Positions 45,918 to 55,608 are shown, counted from the first letter of the stretch. The stretch is 64,000 nt of DNA from Hyphomicrobiales bacterium (GCA_900472625.1 UCIT01000055.1:1-64000), one strand, 5' to 3'. Notes: a model not told the origin generated them from the sequence alone. Translations and numbers: made by a program.

Positions 45918-46843
45918 CAGGTCACCTGTTCGAGCTTGCGCGCCTGGCGCGCGATCATTGCATTCACTTCGGCGATCGCCGCAGCGTTGAGAGCGGCGCC
46001 AGGACGGCGCTGTGTCGCATGGGCGATCGCTCCGCGACTGGCCAGCACATACTTGCGCACGGCAAGGCCGATGCCAGGCTGCTGCTCATAGCGTACGAGC
46101 GGCAGATAGGCTTCGAACACGTCCATGGCCTTTTCGACGTCACCCTTTGCCGACAGGCGGCAGACATCGACCATCATCTCGGGGAAGCCAAAACCGGTCA
46201 TGGCACCATCGGCGCCCCGGTTCATTTCTTCGGGCAGGAAGACGCCGCCGTTGCCACACAGGATTGAAATGCGCCGGCGGCCACTGTCTTCGGCCTGGCG
46301 CAGTTCGGTGATCTTCTGCAGCCCTGGCCAGTCCTCGTGCTTGAGCATGACAATGCTTTGATGCGCCTCGATGATCGCCCCGAGGGTTTTCGTCGAGATC
46401 GTCACGTTGGTCGAGAGCGGGAAGTCCTGCAGTACCAGCGGCACGTCATCGCCGACCGTCGCAACGACGTTCTGGTAGTAGGCAATGATCTGCTCATCGG
46501 TCTTCAGTGTCGACGGCGGAGCCACCATGACGCCGGCGGCGCCCGCATCCATCACCGACTTCGTCAATTCTCCAAGGGCCGCAAGTCCCGGTGCCGAAAC
46601 CCCGACAACAACGGGCTTTCCCGCCGAACGCCTGATCGACTGCCTGGCGACGGCCAGGGCTTCGTTCTGCGTCAGTTTCGGCGCTTCGCCCATCATTCCA
46701 AGGACCGTCAGACCGTCCGCGCCTTTTTCGTAATAGAAGTCGATGACGCGATCGAGGCTCTCGACATCGATCGACATGTCGTCGTTGAACGGCGTGACGC
46801 CGATGACGAACACGCCCTTTGTCTGGTTTGATATCAGGCTCAT
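45917..46843 (-). CDS. Dihydrodipicolinate synthase/N-acetylneuraminate lyase (DapA) family aldolase
   Basis: This 308-residue TIM-barrel protein has the Schiff-base lysine in VMLKHED (K168) and the opening GVFVIGVTPFNDDMSID. The tyrosine normally found before the P in this family (Y-N-x-P) is replaced by glutamine in LVLQDFPLST (Q139). It is thus not a standard DapA and probably a 2-keto-acid aldolase/dehydratase of a catabolic path. I chose the ATG at 46843, and an upstream frame adds an unlikely leader. The dihydroorotase-like gene ends 16 bp before it. Confidence 0.85.
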   Translation of the reverse strand: MSLISNQTKGVFVIGVTPFNDDMSIDVESLDRVIDFYYEKGADGLTVLGMMGEAPKLTQNEALAVARQSIRRSAGKPVVVGVSAPGLAALGELTKSVMDAGAAGVMVAPPSTLKTDEQIIAYYQNVVATVGDDVPLVLQDFPLSTNVTISTKTLGAIIEAHQSIVMLKHEDWPGLQKITELRQAEDSGRRRISILCGNGGVFLPEEMNRGADGAMTGFGFPEMMVDVCRLSAKGDVEKAMDVFEAYLPLVRYEQQPGIGLAVRKYVLASRGAIAHATQRRPGAALNAAAIAEVNAMIARQARKLEQVT

Positions 46844-46859
46844 GTTACCGTCCACATCT

Positions 46860-48224
46860 TCAGGAAAACCAATGCTTATCGCCGCGGGGCACATACGCGC
46901 CGTCACCGCCGGCATTGGTCACCGCGGTGCCATCCCATGCCAGGGCCCCGTTCACATAGGTGCGCGTCACCTTGACGCTGAATTCACGTCCGTCGAAGGG
47001 CGACCAGTTCAGCTCGTCATGCGCGCTGCTGGCGTCCCAGACGTTGGGGGTCTCGGTCATGATGGTGATGTCGGCGTCGGCACCCGGCACGAGCGCGCCC
47101 TTTTGCGGCCAGAGACCGAAGAAGCGCGCCGGATTCTCGCTGAGCTGTTCGGCCGTCAGGCGGACCGCATTGAAACCGCGCTGGTCGGCGCCGGAAAAGA
47201 AAGCCGGGAGCAAGGTTTCCAGGCCCGGCACGCCCGCGCCCGCCTCGAAAATCGACGGGGTAAACTTGTTGTCGATCGGCCAGCTCGAGTGATCGGAACT
47301 GACGAAGGCGACACGACCGGCGACGACCTCTTGCCAAAGCTTCTCGACCTGTCCCGGGCGGATCGGCGGATTGACCTTCATCTTGGCACCGAGTTCGGGG
47401 CCGTCCTCGGCGGGATCGAACCAGAGATAATGGACGCACAGTTCGCCGGTGGCGCGATAGCCGTCGCGAACGTAGTTCTCGACGAGCTGGAAGCCGCGTG
47501 CCGAGGTCAGGTGCACGATGTGGGCATGCGCACCGGACGCTGCCCCGATCTCGAGAAAGTGCGCAGTGGAAGCGAGTTCGGCTGCCGGGGGGCGGCTTTC
47601 CGAATGCGCCTCGATACCGTCGCGACCGGCCGCTCTTGCCCTGGCAATCCGCGAGCGGACGATTTCCTGATCCTCATTGTGAATCCCGAGTGGAACGGCA
47701 GTATCGGCAAGAACCTCGAACAGATCGAGCACCAGGTCGGCGGGGACGCGCGGAAAGCGCGTCGGGCTGCTTTCGAAGCCCGAGATCTTGAAGGCGACGA
47801 CGCCGGCATCGATCAGCGCCTTGACGTCGTCGGTCGACTGTCCCGGCATGATGGTGGCATAGAGTGCGACATTGGCATGCGCGTATTGCCGCACGGCAGC
47901 AATCTTGGCCTCGAGCGTCGCCATGTCGTTCAGCGGCGCCGGATTGTCATACGGCATGTCGACGATGGTGGTGATGCCCCCGGCCACGGCAGACCGTGTG
48001 GTCGAACCGATGCCCTTCAAGCCGCCATAGCTGCCGGCATGAGTCTGTCCATCGATTACACCGGGCATGACGAGCGCCGTCCCGGCATCGAACACGTCGG
48101 CTGCGGCCGGCGCTTCGCCGGTTCCGATCGCACCGATGGTGCCGCCCTCGATTGTCAGCCAACCGTCCCTGATCGGACCGTCAGGCGTGACGATGGTTCC
48201 CCGTATGAGAAGATCTGCGGTCAT
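46860..48224 (-). CDS. Dihydropyrimidinase/dihydroorotase-like cyclic amidohydrolase
   Basis: This 454-residue amidohydrolase has the carboxylated lysine (AFKISGF, K146), metal histidines in GIHNED and HIVHLTSA and the aspartate in SSDHSSW. The first metal motif reads D58-G-Q60-T-H62, so the usual first histidine of DxHxH is glutamine. Such enzymes open cyclic amides (hydantoin, dihydropyrimidine, allantoin). It starts three bases after the racemase gene, which is typical for hydantoin use. The Q60 change may alter metal content or substrate. Confidence 0.85.
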   Translation of the reverse strand: MTADLLIRGTIVTPDGPIRDGWLTIEGGTIGAIGTGEAPAAADVFDAGTALVMPGVIDGQTHAGSYGGLKGIGSTTRSAVAGGITTIVDMPYDNPAPLNDMATLEAKIAAVRQYAHANVALYATIMPGQSTDDVKALIDAGVVAFKISGFESSPTRFPRVPADLVLDLFEVLADTAVPLGIHNEDQEIVRSRIARARAAGRDGIEAHSESRPPAAELASTAHFLEIGAASGAHAHIVHLTSARGFQLVENYVRDGYRATGELCVHYLWFDPAEDGPELGAKMKVNPPIRPGQVEKLWQEVVAGRVAFVSSDHSSWPIDNKFTPSIFEAGAGVPGLETLLPAFFSGADQRGFNAVRLTAEQLSENPARFFGLWPQKGALVPGADADITIMTETPNVWDASSAHDELNWSPFDGREFSVKVTRTYVNGALAWDGTAVTNAGGDGAYVPRGDKHWFS

Positions 48225-48227
48225 TGC

Positions 48228-48887
48228 CTATGCCTTTTTGCGGTAGCGAAGATCAACGTTGGCGCAGGCGAGCGCGACGCCAGCCTGGACCGGATCGACA
48301 ACGGGTATCCCCAGTTCTGCTTCGAGTGCGGCGCGATAGCCGCCTAGTCCCGCGCAACCGAGGATGATGACATCGGCACAGTCGACATCGCGCAGCACCT
48401 TTCCCGTCCTGACGATCGTCTCGACGACGTCGCCAGCCATGAGCTCGACGACGGTCATGTCGATCGACCGGTCGCCGGCCAGTCTGGCATCGATCTTCAG
48501 CTCCTTCAGGTAGCGCAGATGCCGGGCGATCGACGAGGGCCCGAGCGAAACGATACCGAATTTTTCGCCGAGCCCGAGCGCGGCGAGGTAGGCAGCCTCG
48601 GCGATGCCCACGACCGGCACCTTTGCGGCGGCCCGCACCATCGAAATCCCCGGATCGGAAAAGCAGGCAAGGACGATCGAGTCGGCATCACTGTCACTGA
48701 CCCTTTCGACGACATGGGGCACAACCTCGGCGACATGGTCATCTGTCTCGATGCCGGGCGGCGATCGGCTGAGTTCGGTACATTCGATCGAATGCCGCGT
48801 TGCCTCGCGTACCGGGGCCAGACATGCCTCCATCGACTGCGTCACGGACACTGAACTGTTTGGATTGATAACAAGAATTCGAGCCAA
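48228..48887 (-). CDS. Aspartate/glutamate-hydantoin racemase family protein
   Basis: This 219-residue protein matches the Asp/Glu/hydantoin racemase family: opening ILVINPNSSVSVTQSM, first catalytic cysteine in LACFSDPG and second in ILGCAGLGGY. It would interconvert the enantiomers of a hydantoin-like substrate before ring opening. The start is a TTG at 48887 with GGAGG upstream; no ATG is available. It is the first gene of the minus-strand operon. Confidence 0.87.
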   Translation of the reverse strand: MARILVINPNSSVSVTQSMEACLAPVREATRHSIECTELSRSPPGIETDDHVAEVVPHVVERVSDSDADSIVLACFSDPGISMVRAAAKVPVVGIAEAAYLAALGLGEKFGIVSLGPSSIARHLRYLKELKIDARLAGDRSIDMTVVELMAGDVVETIVRTGKVLRDVDCADVIILGCAGLGGYRAALEAELGIPVVDPVQAGVALACANVDLRYRKKA

Positions 48888-49239
48888 ATCGCCTCCTCGC
48901 GAACCGCAGATTCGCATAAAACATCTACTTAGATATTTTTTGTGATATACTACGAAAATACGGATGTCAAAATGGCTTTTGCGTGCCTGTGGATTTTCCA
49001 CGGCTCCCGGCAGCGCGAAATTATGGTTGCACTGGCATTCCCTGCGATATATCACGCAGTATGCCAATTGCAATGCGGCACCACCAGGGCGACCAGGCAG
49101 CCAAGACCCACCGTGGTTCGCGGGTGATTTGCCGACATGCCTCGAGATATACGAATCAAATGCCATGCGGTATTTTGAGCTTCGGTGACAGCCGATGGAC
49201 CACGGAATGGATCGGCTTATGGTCCGGGGGGAACGAACG
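48888..49239. promoter_or_regulatory. Divergent control region between racemase operon and gntR
   Basis: This 350-bp gap separates divergent genes. It contains an AT-rich GTGATATACTACG near 48946 and an oppositely oriented CGATATATCACGCAG near 49044, a possible pair of sites for the GntR regulator. No gene was recognised in it. Confidence 0.45.
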
Positions 49240-49974
49240 ATGAGCAGCGCGACAGCGAAGATGACGGCGACACCGACGAAGGCAGAGGCGCCGGCAAAGC
49301 GGCGCAAGAAGACAGAATCGCTGACCGAGCGTGTCTATGCCATGTTGCGAACCGAAATCCTGACCTGCGTCCTCGAGCCCGGGCGCGAAGTATCGGAAGC
49401 CGAGCTTGCCGAACGCTTCGACGTCAGCAAGACGCCGGTTCGCGAGGCGCTGGCACACCTGCGCTCGGAAGGACTGGTCCGCACGTTCCCGCGGCGCGGT
49501 TACCAGGTTGTTCCTGTTACCTTCGGCGATATGAACGAGCTGTTCGACCTGCGCACGATCCTCGAGGCTGGCGCTGCCGAGCTGGCGTGCCAGCGCATCA
49601 CCGACGCCGAGATCGACAATCTGAACCGGCTTGCCGATGTCGTCTATGACCGGTCCGAACAGCCGAGCCTGAAGCGTTTCGTCCAGGCCAACAGGGATTT
49701 TCACATTGCCATCGCCAAGGCGTCGGGCAACGAGCGCCTCTACCAGCTGCTGTCGCGTCAGATCGACGAGCTGGAACGGTTCTTTTTTCTCGGGGCGCGC
49801 CTTCGCGATGTCAGCAACGAAACGCAGAGCGATCACCACGCGATCGTCGAGGCGTTGCGCAAACGCGATCCCGGTGCGGCCCGCGAGATCATGATCCGCC
49901 ACAACGAAGTCACCCGCCAGGGCCTGTTTCAGGCACTGGCCTCGTCGCGCAACATGGGCAATATCGCTCTTTGA
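49240..49974 (+). CDS. GntR-family (FadR subfamily) regulator
   Basis: This 244-residue protein has an alanine/lysine-rich leader (residues 1-25), a GntR winged helix (LTERVYAMLRTEILTCVLEP, SEAELAERFDVSKTPVREAL) and an FCD sensor domain (FDLRTILEAGAAELACQRIT, NRDFHIAIAKASGNERLYQL, with histidines for metal). I chose the ATG at 49240 with GGGGGGAACG upstream. It is divergent from the racemase operon and followed by the plus-strand oxidase/ABC genes, so it probably controls the whole catabolic locus. Confidence 0.92.
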   Translation: MSSATAKMTATPTKAEAPAKRRKKTESLTERVYAMLRTEILTCVLEPGREVSEAELAERFDVSKTPVREALAHLRSEGLVRTFPRRGYQVVPVTFGDMNELFDLRTILEAGAAELACQRITDAEIDNLNRLADVVYDRSEQPSLKRFVQANRDFHIAIAKASGNERLYQLLSRQIDELERFFFLGARLRDVSNETQSDHHAIVEALRKRDPGAAREIMIRHNEVTRQGLFQALASSRNMGNIAL

Positions 49975-50047
49975 TCGCAAGCGGGCGGCCGGAAGGGTCG
50001 TGGTGCGCGACGGCGGCGGTGTTGCGCAGCTTTGAACCGGAGTCACC

Positions 50048-51337
50048 ATGGATACCTTCGCCCAGTCCCTGTGGTCGGCGCTTGCGCGGCCGCGCATCCC
50101 ACGGCCTGCCCTTGCGACGGATGTCGACGTTGACATCCTGATCTGCGGCGGCGGCTTCATGGGCCTGTCGACTGCGCTCCACCTGGCACGCGCCGGCGTG
50201 ACGGTCGCGGTTGCCGAGGGCAAGGAAGTCGGCTTCGGGGCCTCCGGGCGCAACACCGGCTTCGTCGTCCCGAGCCTGAAGACGGCCATCGGGCCCGAGG
50301 ATGTCATCGACCGCATGGGGCCGATCTTCGCGGAGCGCCTGGTGTCGCTTGTCGGCCAATCCGGCGACATCGTCTTCGACCTCGTTCGGGACCTGTCACT
50401 CGACTGCGATGCCGAGCAATCCGGATGGCTGCAGCCGGCACACTCACGGGCGATGCTTGCCGTTGTGGATCGGCGCGCGCGCGAGTGGCAGCGTCGCGGC
50501 ACGGATGTGGTCATGCTCGATCGGGCGGCGACGGCACAGCAGGTCGGCGCCGACGTCTACCATGGCGCCCTGTTTGTCCGCTCCGGCGGCCAGATCAATC
50601 CGCTGGCCTATGCCCGCGGCCTCGCCGACGCCTGCATTGCCGCCGGCGTGCACCTCTTCGAGGACACACCGATTTCGGGCTTCGAACGCACGGGAAACGG
50701 CTGGCGCGCCCTTGCCTCGCAGGGGTCCGTGCGGGCGAAGCGCGTGCTGCTGGCCACCAATGGCCTTGTTGGCGCCCTGGTGCCCGAGGTCGACGCCAGC
50801 ATCATCCCGGCCCGGGTATTCCAGATCGCAACGCAGCGCTACGATTGCGCCACGCAATCCCAGATTCTTCCGAACCGGATGCCGGTCGCCGACACGCGAC
50901 GCCACACATTTGCCGTCCGCTGGTCTCCGGACGGCCGGCTGATGACCGGCGGCCTGGTGGTGGCCGGTCCGCGCGCCGTGCAGAGAGCGCAGGCAAAGTT
51001 TTCCGAACGCCTGGCCCGCTTCTTCCCCGGGCTTGAAAAACCGCAGGCCGCCCATGCCTGGACGGGCACGATCGCGGTGACGATCGATTCCTATCCGCGG
51101 TTCATGTCGGTCGCGCCCAACATGGACGCGATCATCGGCTGCAATGGCAGGGGCGTGGCGCTGACCACGGCGCTGGGACGCGAACTGGCGCGCCACTATG
51201 CCGGCACCGGCGAGAACTTCGTCCTGCCCCAGGAAAAGCCGAAGGCCATTCCCATGCGCCGCCTTGCCGCGCTTGCGCCAAGCCTCTGGCTGCCGTTTAG
51301 CGAATTTCGCGACGCCCGCGAGAGTGCGCGGGCCTGA
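50048..51337 (+). CDS. FAD-dependent amine/amino-acid oxidoreductase (DAO family)
   Basis: This 429-residue flavoprotein has the FAD-binding motif ILICGGGFMGLSTALHLARA (31-50), GFGASGRNTGFV for the flavin and the C-terminal cover (IIGCNGRGVALTTALGRELA). It is a DadA/PuuB/OoxB-like oxidase or dehydrogenase of a secondary or D-amine. It is the first metabolic gene after gntR. The exact substrate is unknown. Confidence 0.88.
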   Translation: MDTFAQSLWSALARPRIPRPALATDVDVDILICGGGFMGLSTALHLARAGVTVAVAEGKEVGFGASGRNTGFVVPSLKTAIGPEDVIDRMGPIFAERLVSLVGQSGDIVFDLVRDLSLDCDAEQSGWLQPAHSRAMLAVVDRRAREWQRRGTDVVMLDRAATAQQVGADVYHGALFVRSGGQINPLAYARGLADACIAAGVHLFEDTPISGFERTGNGWRALASQGSVRAKRVLLATNGLVGALVPEVDASIIPARVFQIATQRYDCATQSQILPNRMPVADTRRHTFAVRWSPDGRLMTGGLVVAGPRAVQRAQAKFSERLARFFPGLEKPQAAHAWTGTIAVTIDSYPRFMSVAPNMDAIIGCNGRGVALTTALGRELARHYAGTGENFVLPQEKPKAIPMRRLAALAPSLWLPFSEFRDARESARA

Positions 51338-51609
51338 CCAACCGGCGCGAAAACAGGCAATGCCGGTCTTCGGCCTGATGCAAAAATAATCAGACGCCGG
51401 CCGGCCCCTTCCAATCCCCGTCTCACGGCGATCGGATCGCCCGGCAATACGGCGATCGCGATCGGCGCGCCAAGCCTGGCCAGTTTGCTCGCCATGCTCA
51501 AAATAAGTGCATGACCGCGCCGCTTCCGCGCCAAAAAACCACGTATTTTCAGCGCTTTTCTCGTTGACTTGTAAAATATCAGACATAATATCAGCAGGCA
51601 TCTTACGAA

Positions 51610-52512
51610 GTGGAATTAAGCTTGCTGACTTTATCGGACACGGTCGACTTCGTCATTCATGGGCCGCCGGGCAGCGCCCCGCCGGTGCTTGCGCAGGCGC
51701 TCCTTAAGGCCGTCACGCAGTCGCATGCCGACCCGCGGACGTGGTCGACCATTCCCAAGGGCGACGACCCTGGCGTCGACGCGATGAACCTGCTCATCAC
51801 AAGGGCGGGCGATCCGAACTGCCTGTCGACCTGCACGCCCGTCTTCATCCAGGCGCCGCTGCTGCGTGGCATGACGCTGACACACCGCCAGCTCACCCCG
51901 CTCGCCCGCCTCGTCTCCGACAGCTTTTTTCTGGTCGTGCGTGCCGACAGTGCGTTTCAGACGGCCGCCGACTTCGTCGCGGGCATTGCCGGGCGCACCA
52001 CCAGGACGGGCGGCTACTTCAAGGGCGGCATCAACCATCTGCTGGGACTGTCGATCGCCGATGGTGCAAGGGCCGACGTCGAATTCGTCGTCGTGCCGAG
52101 CGAACCGGCGGTCTGGACGGCGATGATCGAGGGTCGCATCGACTGGGGCTGTGGCGTGGCGGCGGAAATCCTTCCCCATGTCGAGGCCGGCACGTTGCGG
52201 GTGATCGCCGCCCTCAGCGCGCGGCGGTCCGAGGCGTTTCCCGACATTCCGACGCTGGCGGAAGCCGGCGTCCCGGTGACCTTCCACCTGTGGCGCGGAT
52301 TGATGGGCCCGCCGGATCTTGCCCAAGACGACCAGGCGCGGTGGCACGCCATCATCGATACCATGCGCCAGTCCGAGGCCTGGCAGGCCTATCTTGCGCG
52401 AAACGGCCAGGCGGATGCCTTCCTTCCCGGCCAGGCGTTCCGCGACTTCCTCGACGGCGAATGGGATTGGTACGAGAGGCATCTCGGGATGGCCGGCCTC
52501 CTCCCGGCATAA
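51610..52512 (+). CDS. Bug/TctC-family substrate-binding protein without signal peptide
   Basis: This 300-residue protein matches Bug-type solute-binding proteins (DFVIHGPPGSAPPVLAQALL, TRTGGYFKGGINHLLGL, GTLRVIAALSARRSEAFPDI, PTLAEAGVPVTFHLWRGLMG). It begins right at the mature domain at a GTG (51610); no signal sequence precedes it. The partner TctA/TctB permeases are not present. It may bind its ligand inside the cell, for example as a sensor, or the leader may have been lost. The 270 bp before it contain no gene. Confidence 0.8.
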   Translation: MELSLLTLSDTVDFVIHGPPGSAPPVLAQALLKAVTQSHADPRTWSTIPKGDDPGVDAMNLLITRAGDPNCLSTCTPVFIQAPLLRGMTLTHRQLTPLARLVSDSFFLVVRADSAFQTAADFVAGIAGRTTRTGGYFKGGINHLLGLSIADGARADVEFVVVPSEPAVWTAMIEGRIDWGCGVAAEILPHVEAGTLRVIAALSARRSEAFPDIPTLAEAGVPVTFHLWRGLMGPPDLAQDDQARWHAIIDTMRQSEAWQAYLARNGQADAFLPGQAFRDFLDGEWDWYERHLGMAGLLPA

Positions 52513-52551
52513 GAATTGCAGGCAGATCCAACAACGACAAAGGGAACAAGC

Positions 52552-53439
52552 ATGAGCATCACGAACACTTTGCAGGCAACGGTTGCCGCTGCCGCTCTGG
52601 CACTGTCGATCGCACACACGCCGGCTGCCGCTCAGGACAGCGGCGCCTTTGCCGCCGCCATGGGCGAGACCAAGGGCTTCATGTCGCTTCCCAAGCCGTG
52701 GAAATTCCGCAACCTGATCAAGGACGGCACCCTGACGATCGGCACGACAGGTTCGTCGCCGCCACGCACCTTCATCGACCCGGCGACATCCAAGCTCACC
52801 GGCAGCTATGTCGACCTGTTTTCGAAGCTCGGCGAGGATCTCGGCCTCAAGGTCGAGTTCGTGCAGCTCGAATGGGCCGGCATTCTCCCGGGCCTGGCCG
52901 CCAATCGCTTCGATCTCGCCTGCGACGGCGCCTCCTGGACACCCGAGCGTCTTTCCTCCGACCAGTTCCTGCTGACCGCGCCGACCGCGGTCAATGCCAC
53001 GGTCGCCATCACCCGCAAGGACACCGGGATCAAGAGCTTCGCCGATGCCAAGACCGCCGAACTGGGCGGCGTTCGCGGCGAGAACTACTTCGAGGGCGCC
53101 AAGAAGGCGTTGCCGGATGCGCCTGCGACCGAGTTCCCGGGCATGCAGGAATCGCTGATGGGCCTGCAGAACGATCAGGTCAAGCTGGTCGCCATGAACC
53201 TGTCGAACGCGCTGACCGTCCTCGACAGCGCGCCGAACAAGGACGAGCTGGCGCTTGTCGGCCCTGCCCTGCAGGTGTTCCCGCAAGGCCTGTGCGTCAA
53301 TCCGAAGGAATCGGACCTCTTGGTCGCCATCAACACGCTGCTTGGCAACTATCGCGCCGACGGTACGCTGAAGACGTTCGTCACCAAGTATGGCGGCTCG
53401 GCCGCCGAGGTCGACATGCTCGGCCGCATCGGCTACTGA
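52552..53439 (+). CDS. Amino-acid-type ABC transporter substrate-binding protein (family 3)
   Basis: This 295-residue protein has a signal peptide (cleavage likely after AAA near residue 27, ahead of QDSG) and a family 3 binding domain (LTIGTTGSSPPRTFIDPATS, KVEFVQLEWAGILPGLAANR, FDLACDGASW). It feeds the two permeases and the ATPase downstream. It belongs with EhuB/HisJ-like proteins, some of which bind ectoine, betaines or opines. Confidence 0.9.
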   Translation: MSITNTLQATVAAAALALSIAHTPAAAQDSGAFAAAMGETKGFMSLPKPWKFRNLIKDGTLTIGTTGSSPPRTFIDPATSKLTGSYVDLFSKLGEDLGLKVEFVQLEWAGILPGLAANRFDLACDGASWTPERLSSDQFLLTAPTAVNATVAITRKDTGIKSFADAKTAELGGVRGENYFEGAKKALPDAPATEFPGMQESLMGLQNDQVKLVAMNLSNALTVLDSAPNKDELALVGPALQVFPQGLCVNPKESDLLVAINTLLGNYRADGTLKTFVTKYGGSAAEVDMLGRIGY

Positions 53440-53457
53440 CCAGGACGGAATGCGCAG

Positions 53458-54123
53458 GTGACACTCGACTTCAGCATCATCGGCACGGTCTGGCCGGCTC
53501 TCCTTAGAGGGACCCTGGTCACGGTGGAGCTGACATCGATCGTGCTCGTCTGCGCAACGCCTGGCGGCATCGCCGTTGCCCTTCTGCGCTCGACCCCGTC
53601 GCGGGCCGTCCGTGCCGCGTTGCGGGCGGCAAGCTGGATCTTTCGCGGTGTTCCGCCGCTGCTGTTGCTCTTCCTCGCCTTCTTCGGCCTGCCGGGCATC
53701 GGCATCGTCCTGCCACCGATGCCCTCGGCTGTGATCGCCATGACGGTCTACATGTCGTTCTATTTCGGCGAAATCTTTCATTCCGGCCTGCAGAGCGTTC
53801 CCAACGGCCAATGGCAGGCCTGCGCGGCACTGGGTCTTTCGCCGGCCAGGACGCTGTTTCGGGTGATCCTGCCGCAGACCGTGCCGGCGGCGCTGCCACC
53901 GTATATCTCGCACGCGACCGAGGTCCTGAAAGGCACGGCACTGGCCGCCGCCGTTGCCGTTCCCGAATTGACCAATGCCGCCAAGCAGGTTTTCGTGGTG
54001 ACCTATCGCCCGTTCGAGATCCTGATCGCGGCCGGCGCCATCTATGCCGTACTCGATGCCGTGCTGCTTGTTCTCCAGATCCAAGGCGAGCGTTGGGCCG
54101 CCCGACGCAGGGCGACACGATAA
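53458..54123 (+). CDS. Amino-acid-type ABC transporter permease 1
   Basis: This 221-residue inner-membrane protein of the HisM/GlnP type has five hydrophobic segments and the EAA-like loop (QACAALGLSPARTLFRVILP). It starts at a GTG, 18 bp after the binding-protein gene. Its stop lies next to the start of permease 2. Confidence 0.9.
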   Translation: MTLDFSIIGTVWPALLRGTLVTVELTSIVLVCATPGGIAVALLRSTPSRAVRAALRAASWIFRGVPPLLLLFLAFFGLPGIGIVLPPMPSAVIAMTVYMSFYFGEIFHSGLQSVPNGQWQACAALGLSPARTLFRVILPQTVPAALPPYISHATEVLKGTALAAAVAVPELTNAAKQVFVVTYRPFEILIAAGAIYAVLDAVLLVLQIQGERWAARRRATR

Positions 54124-54125
54124 TC

Positions 54126-54800
54126 ATGCGCTATATCGAGCTCTTTCTCCAATACTATCCGGAGCTGCTTCGGGGCCTGTCGACGACGGTGATGCTCTCG
54201 GTGGTGACGCTGGTGATCGCGACGCCGCTGGCCATTGCCATCGCCCTGTTGCGGGAGACGGGCAGCCGCTGGATCTCCCTGCCGCTGGCGGTGCTGGTGA
54301 ACGCGGTCAGGCTGCTGCCAGCGCTGCTGGTGTTGTTTTTCGTGTTCTATGCCATGCCGCAGCTTGGCCATCGCTTCACGCCGATGACGGCGGCCATGGT
54401 CGGCCTGACGGTGATGGGCGCTGCCTATATGAGTGAAGACTTCCGCGGCGCCATCGCGGCGATCGACCCCGGCCAGTACCGCGCCGCCAAGGCGCTCGGC
54501 CTGTCGCATCTCCATTCCCTGCGACGGATCATCATCCCGCAGGCCATCCCGCTGGCGATCCCGCCCTTCATCACCCGGGCCATCATCATGGTCAAGGGCA
54601 CCTCGCTCGCCTCGATGGTGGCGGTCGGCGACCTGACCGCCCAGGCCTCCCGCGCCACCTCGATCACCTACGAGCCGTTCTTCTTCATCGTCGTCGCCGG
54701 CGTTGGTTACCTCCTCATCAGCGGCCTGCTGGTCCTTTTCCAGGCATGGGCAGAAGCGTCGATCGCGCGCCGCTACCGACTTGCACCACGACAGGGATAA
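54126..54800 (+). CDS. Amino-acid-type ABC transporter permease 2
   Basis: This 224-residue permease pairs with the previous one. It has hydrophobic segments and the loop RAAKALGLSHLHSLRRIIIP. The start (54126) follows the stop of permease 1 by two bases. Confidence 0.9.
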   Translation: MRYIELFLQYYPELLRGLSTTVMLSVVTLVIATPLAIAIALLRETGSRWISLPLAVLVNAVRLLPALLVLFFVFYAMPQLGHRFTPMTAAMVGLTVMGAAYMSEDFRGAIAAIDPGQYRAAKALGLSHLHSLRRIIIPQAIPLAIPPFITRAIIMVKGTSLASMVAVGDLTAQASRATSITYEPFFFIVVAGVGYLLISGLLVLFQAWAEASIARRYRLAPRQG

Positions 54801-54801
54801 C

Positions 54802-55608
54802 ATGGCAGATTCGGCACAAACCCTTGACGGCCCATCACGCTCCATGGTCGAAGCCAGGGGACTGGTGAAGGCCTACGGACATGTCAGGGCCCTTGATACG
54901 GTCGACTTTCGCGTTGAAACCGGCGAAGTCGTCGCCATCGTTGGCGCGTCCGGCTCCGGAAAGAGCACTCTGCTGCGCTGTCTGAACTATCTGGACCCGC
55001 CCAATGAAGGCGATGTCTGGATCAATGGTCATCTGATGGGCGCGGTCGAGACCGTCAATGGCGTCCGCAAGGCCAGTGAACGCGAGATCCGCCGCCACCG
55101 GGCCGACATCGGCATGGTCTTCCAGCACTTCAATCTTTTCCCGCATATGACGGTGATGCAGAACATCATCGAGGCGCCGATCGCCGTGCGCGCGATGGCA
55201 CGCGGCGAGGCGATCGAGGCGGCGCGCGAGCTGCTTGCCTCGGTCGGACTGGCCGACAAACAGGATGCCTTTCCCGCCGAACTCTCCGGCGGACAGCAGC
55301 AGCGCGTGGCCATTGCACGCGCGCTTGCAATGCGCCCGCGCGTGATGCTGTTCGATGAACCGACCTCGGCGCTCGATCCGGAGCTGGTCGACGAAGTGCT
55401 GCGGGTCATGCGCCAGTTGGCGCAAGACTCGATGACGATGCTGGTTGTCACCCACGAAATGAGCTTCGCCGAGGATGTCGCCGACCGGCTGGTGTTCTTC
55501 GACAAGGGCAAGATCATCGAGCAGGGCAAGCCTGCCGAGGTTCTGCGCGCGCCCTCGCATCAGCGCACGCAGGCCTTCATGCAACGAATCCTGAGGCGAG
55601 GCCAATGA
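54802..55608 (+). CDS. Amino-acid-type ABC transporter ATPase
   Basis: This 268-residue protein has Walker A GASGSGKST, signature LSGGQQQRVAIARAL, Walker B VMLFDEPTSALDP and the H-loop THEMSFAEDVADR. It powers the two permeases. Its stop overlaps the start of the fusion dehydrogenase gene by four bases, so uptake and oxidation are translated together. Confidence 0.93.
   Translation: MADSAQTLDGPSRSMVEARGLVKAYGHVRALDTVDFRVETGEVVAIVGASGSGKSTLLRCLNYLDPPNEGDVWINGHLMGAVETVNGVRKASEREIRRHRADIGMVFQHFNLFPHMTVMQNIIEAPIAVRAMARGEAIEAARELLASVGLADKQDAFPAELSGGQQQRVAIARALAMRPRVMLFDEPTSALDPELVDEVLRVMRQLAQDSMTMLVVTHEMSFAEDVADRLVFFDKGKIIEQGKPAEVLRAPSHQRTQAFMQRILRRGQ

Noticed and set aside
46743..48347. Open plus-strand frame of 534 codons
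   Set aside because: It is antisense to the dihydropyrimidinase-like gene, whose catalytic motifs are clear.
51631..54084. Open minus-strand frame of 817 codons
   Set aside because: It lies antisense to the TctC-like, binding-protein and permease genes, is rich in R, D, G and H, and has no family features; it is a frame shadow of GC-rich codons.
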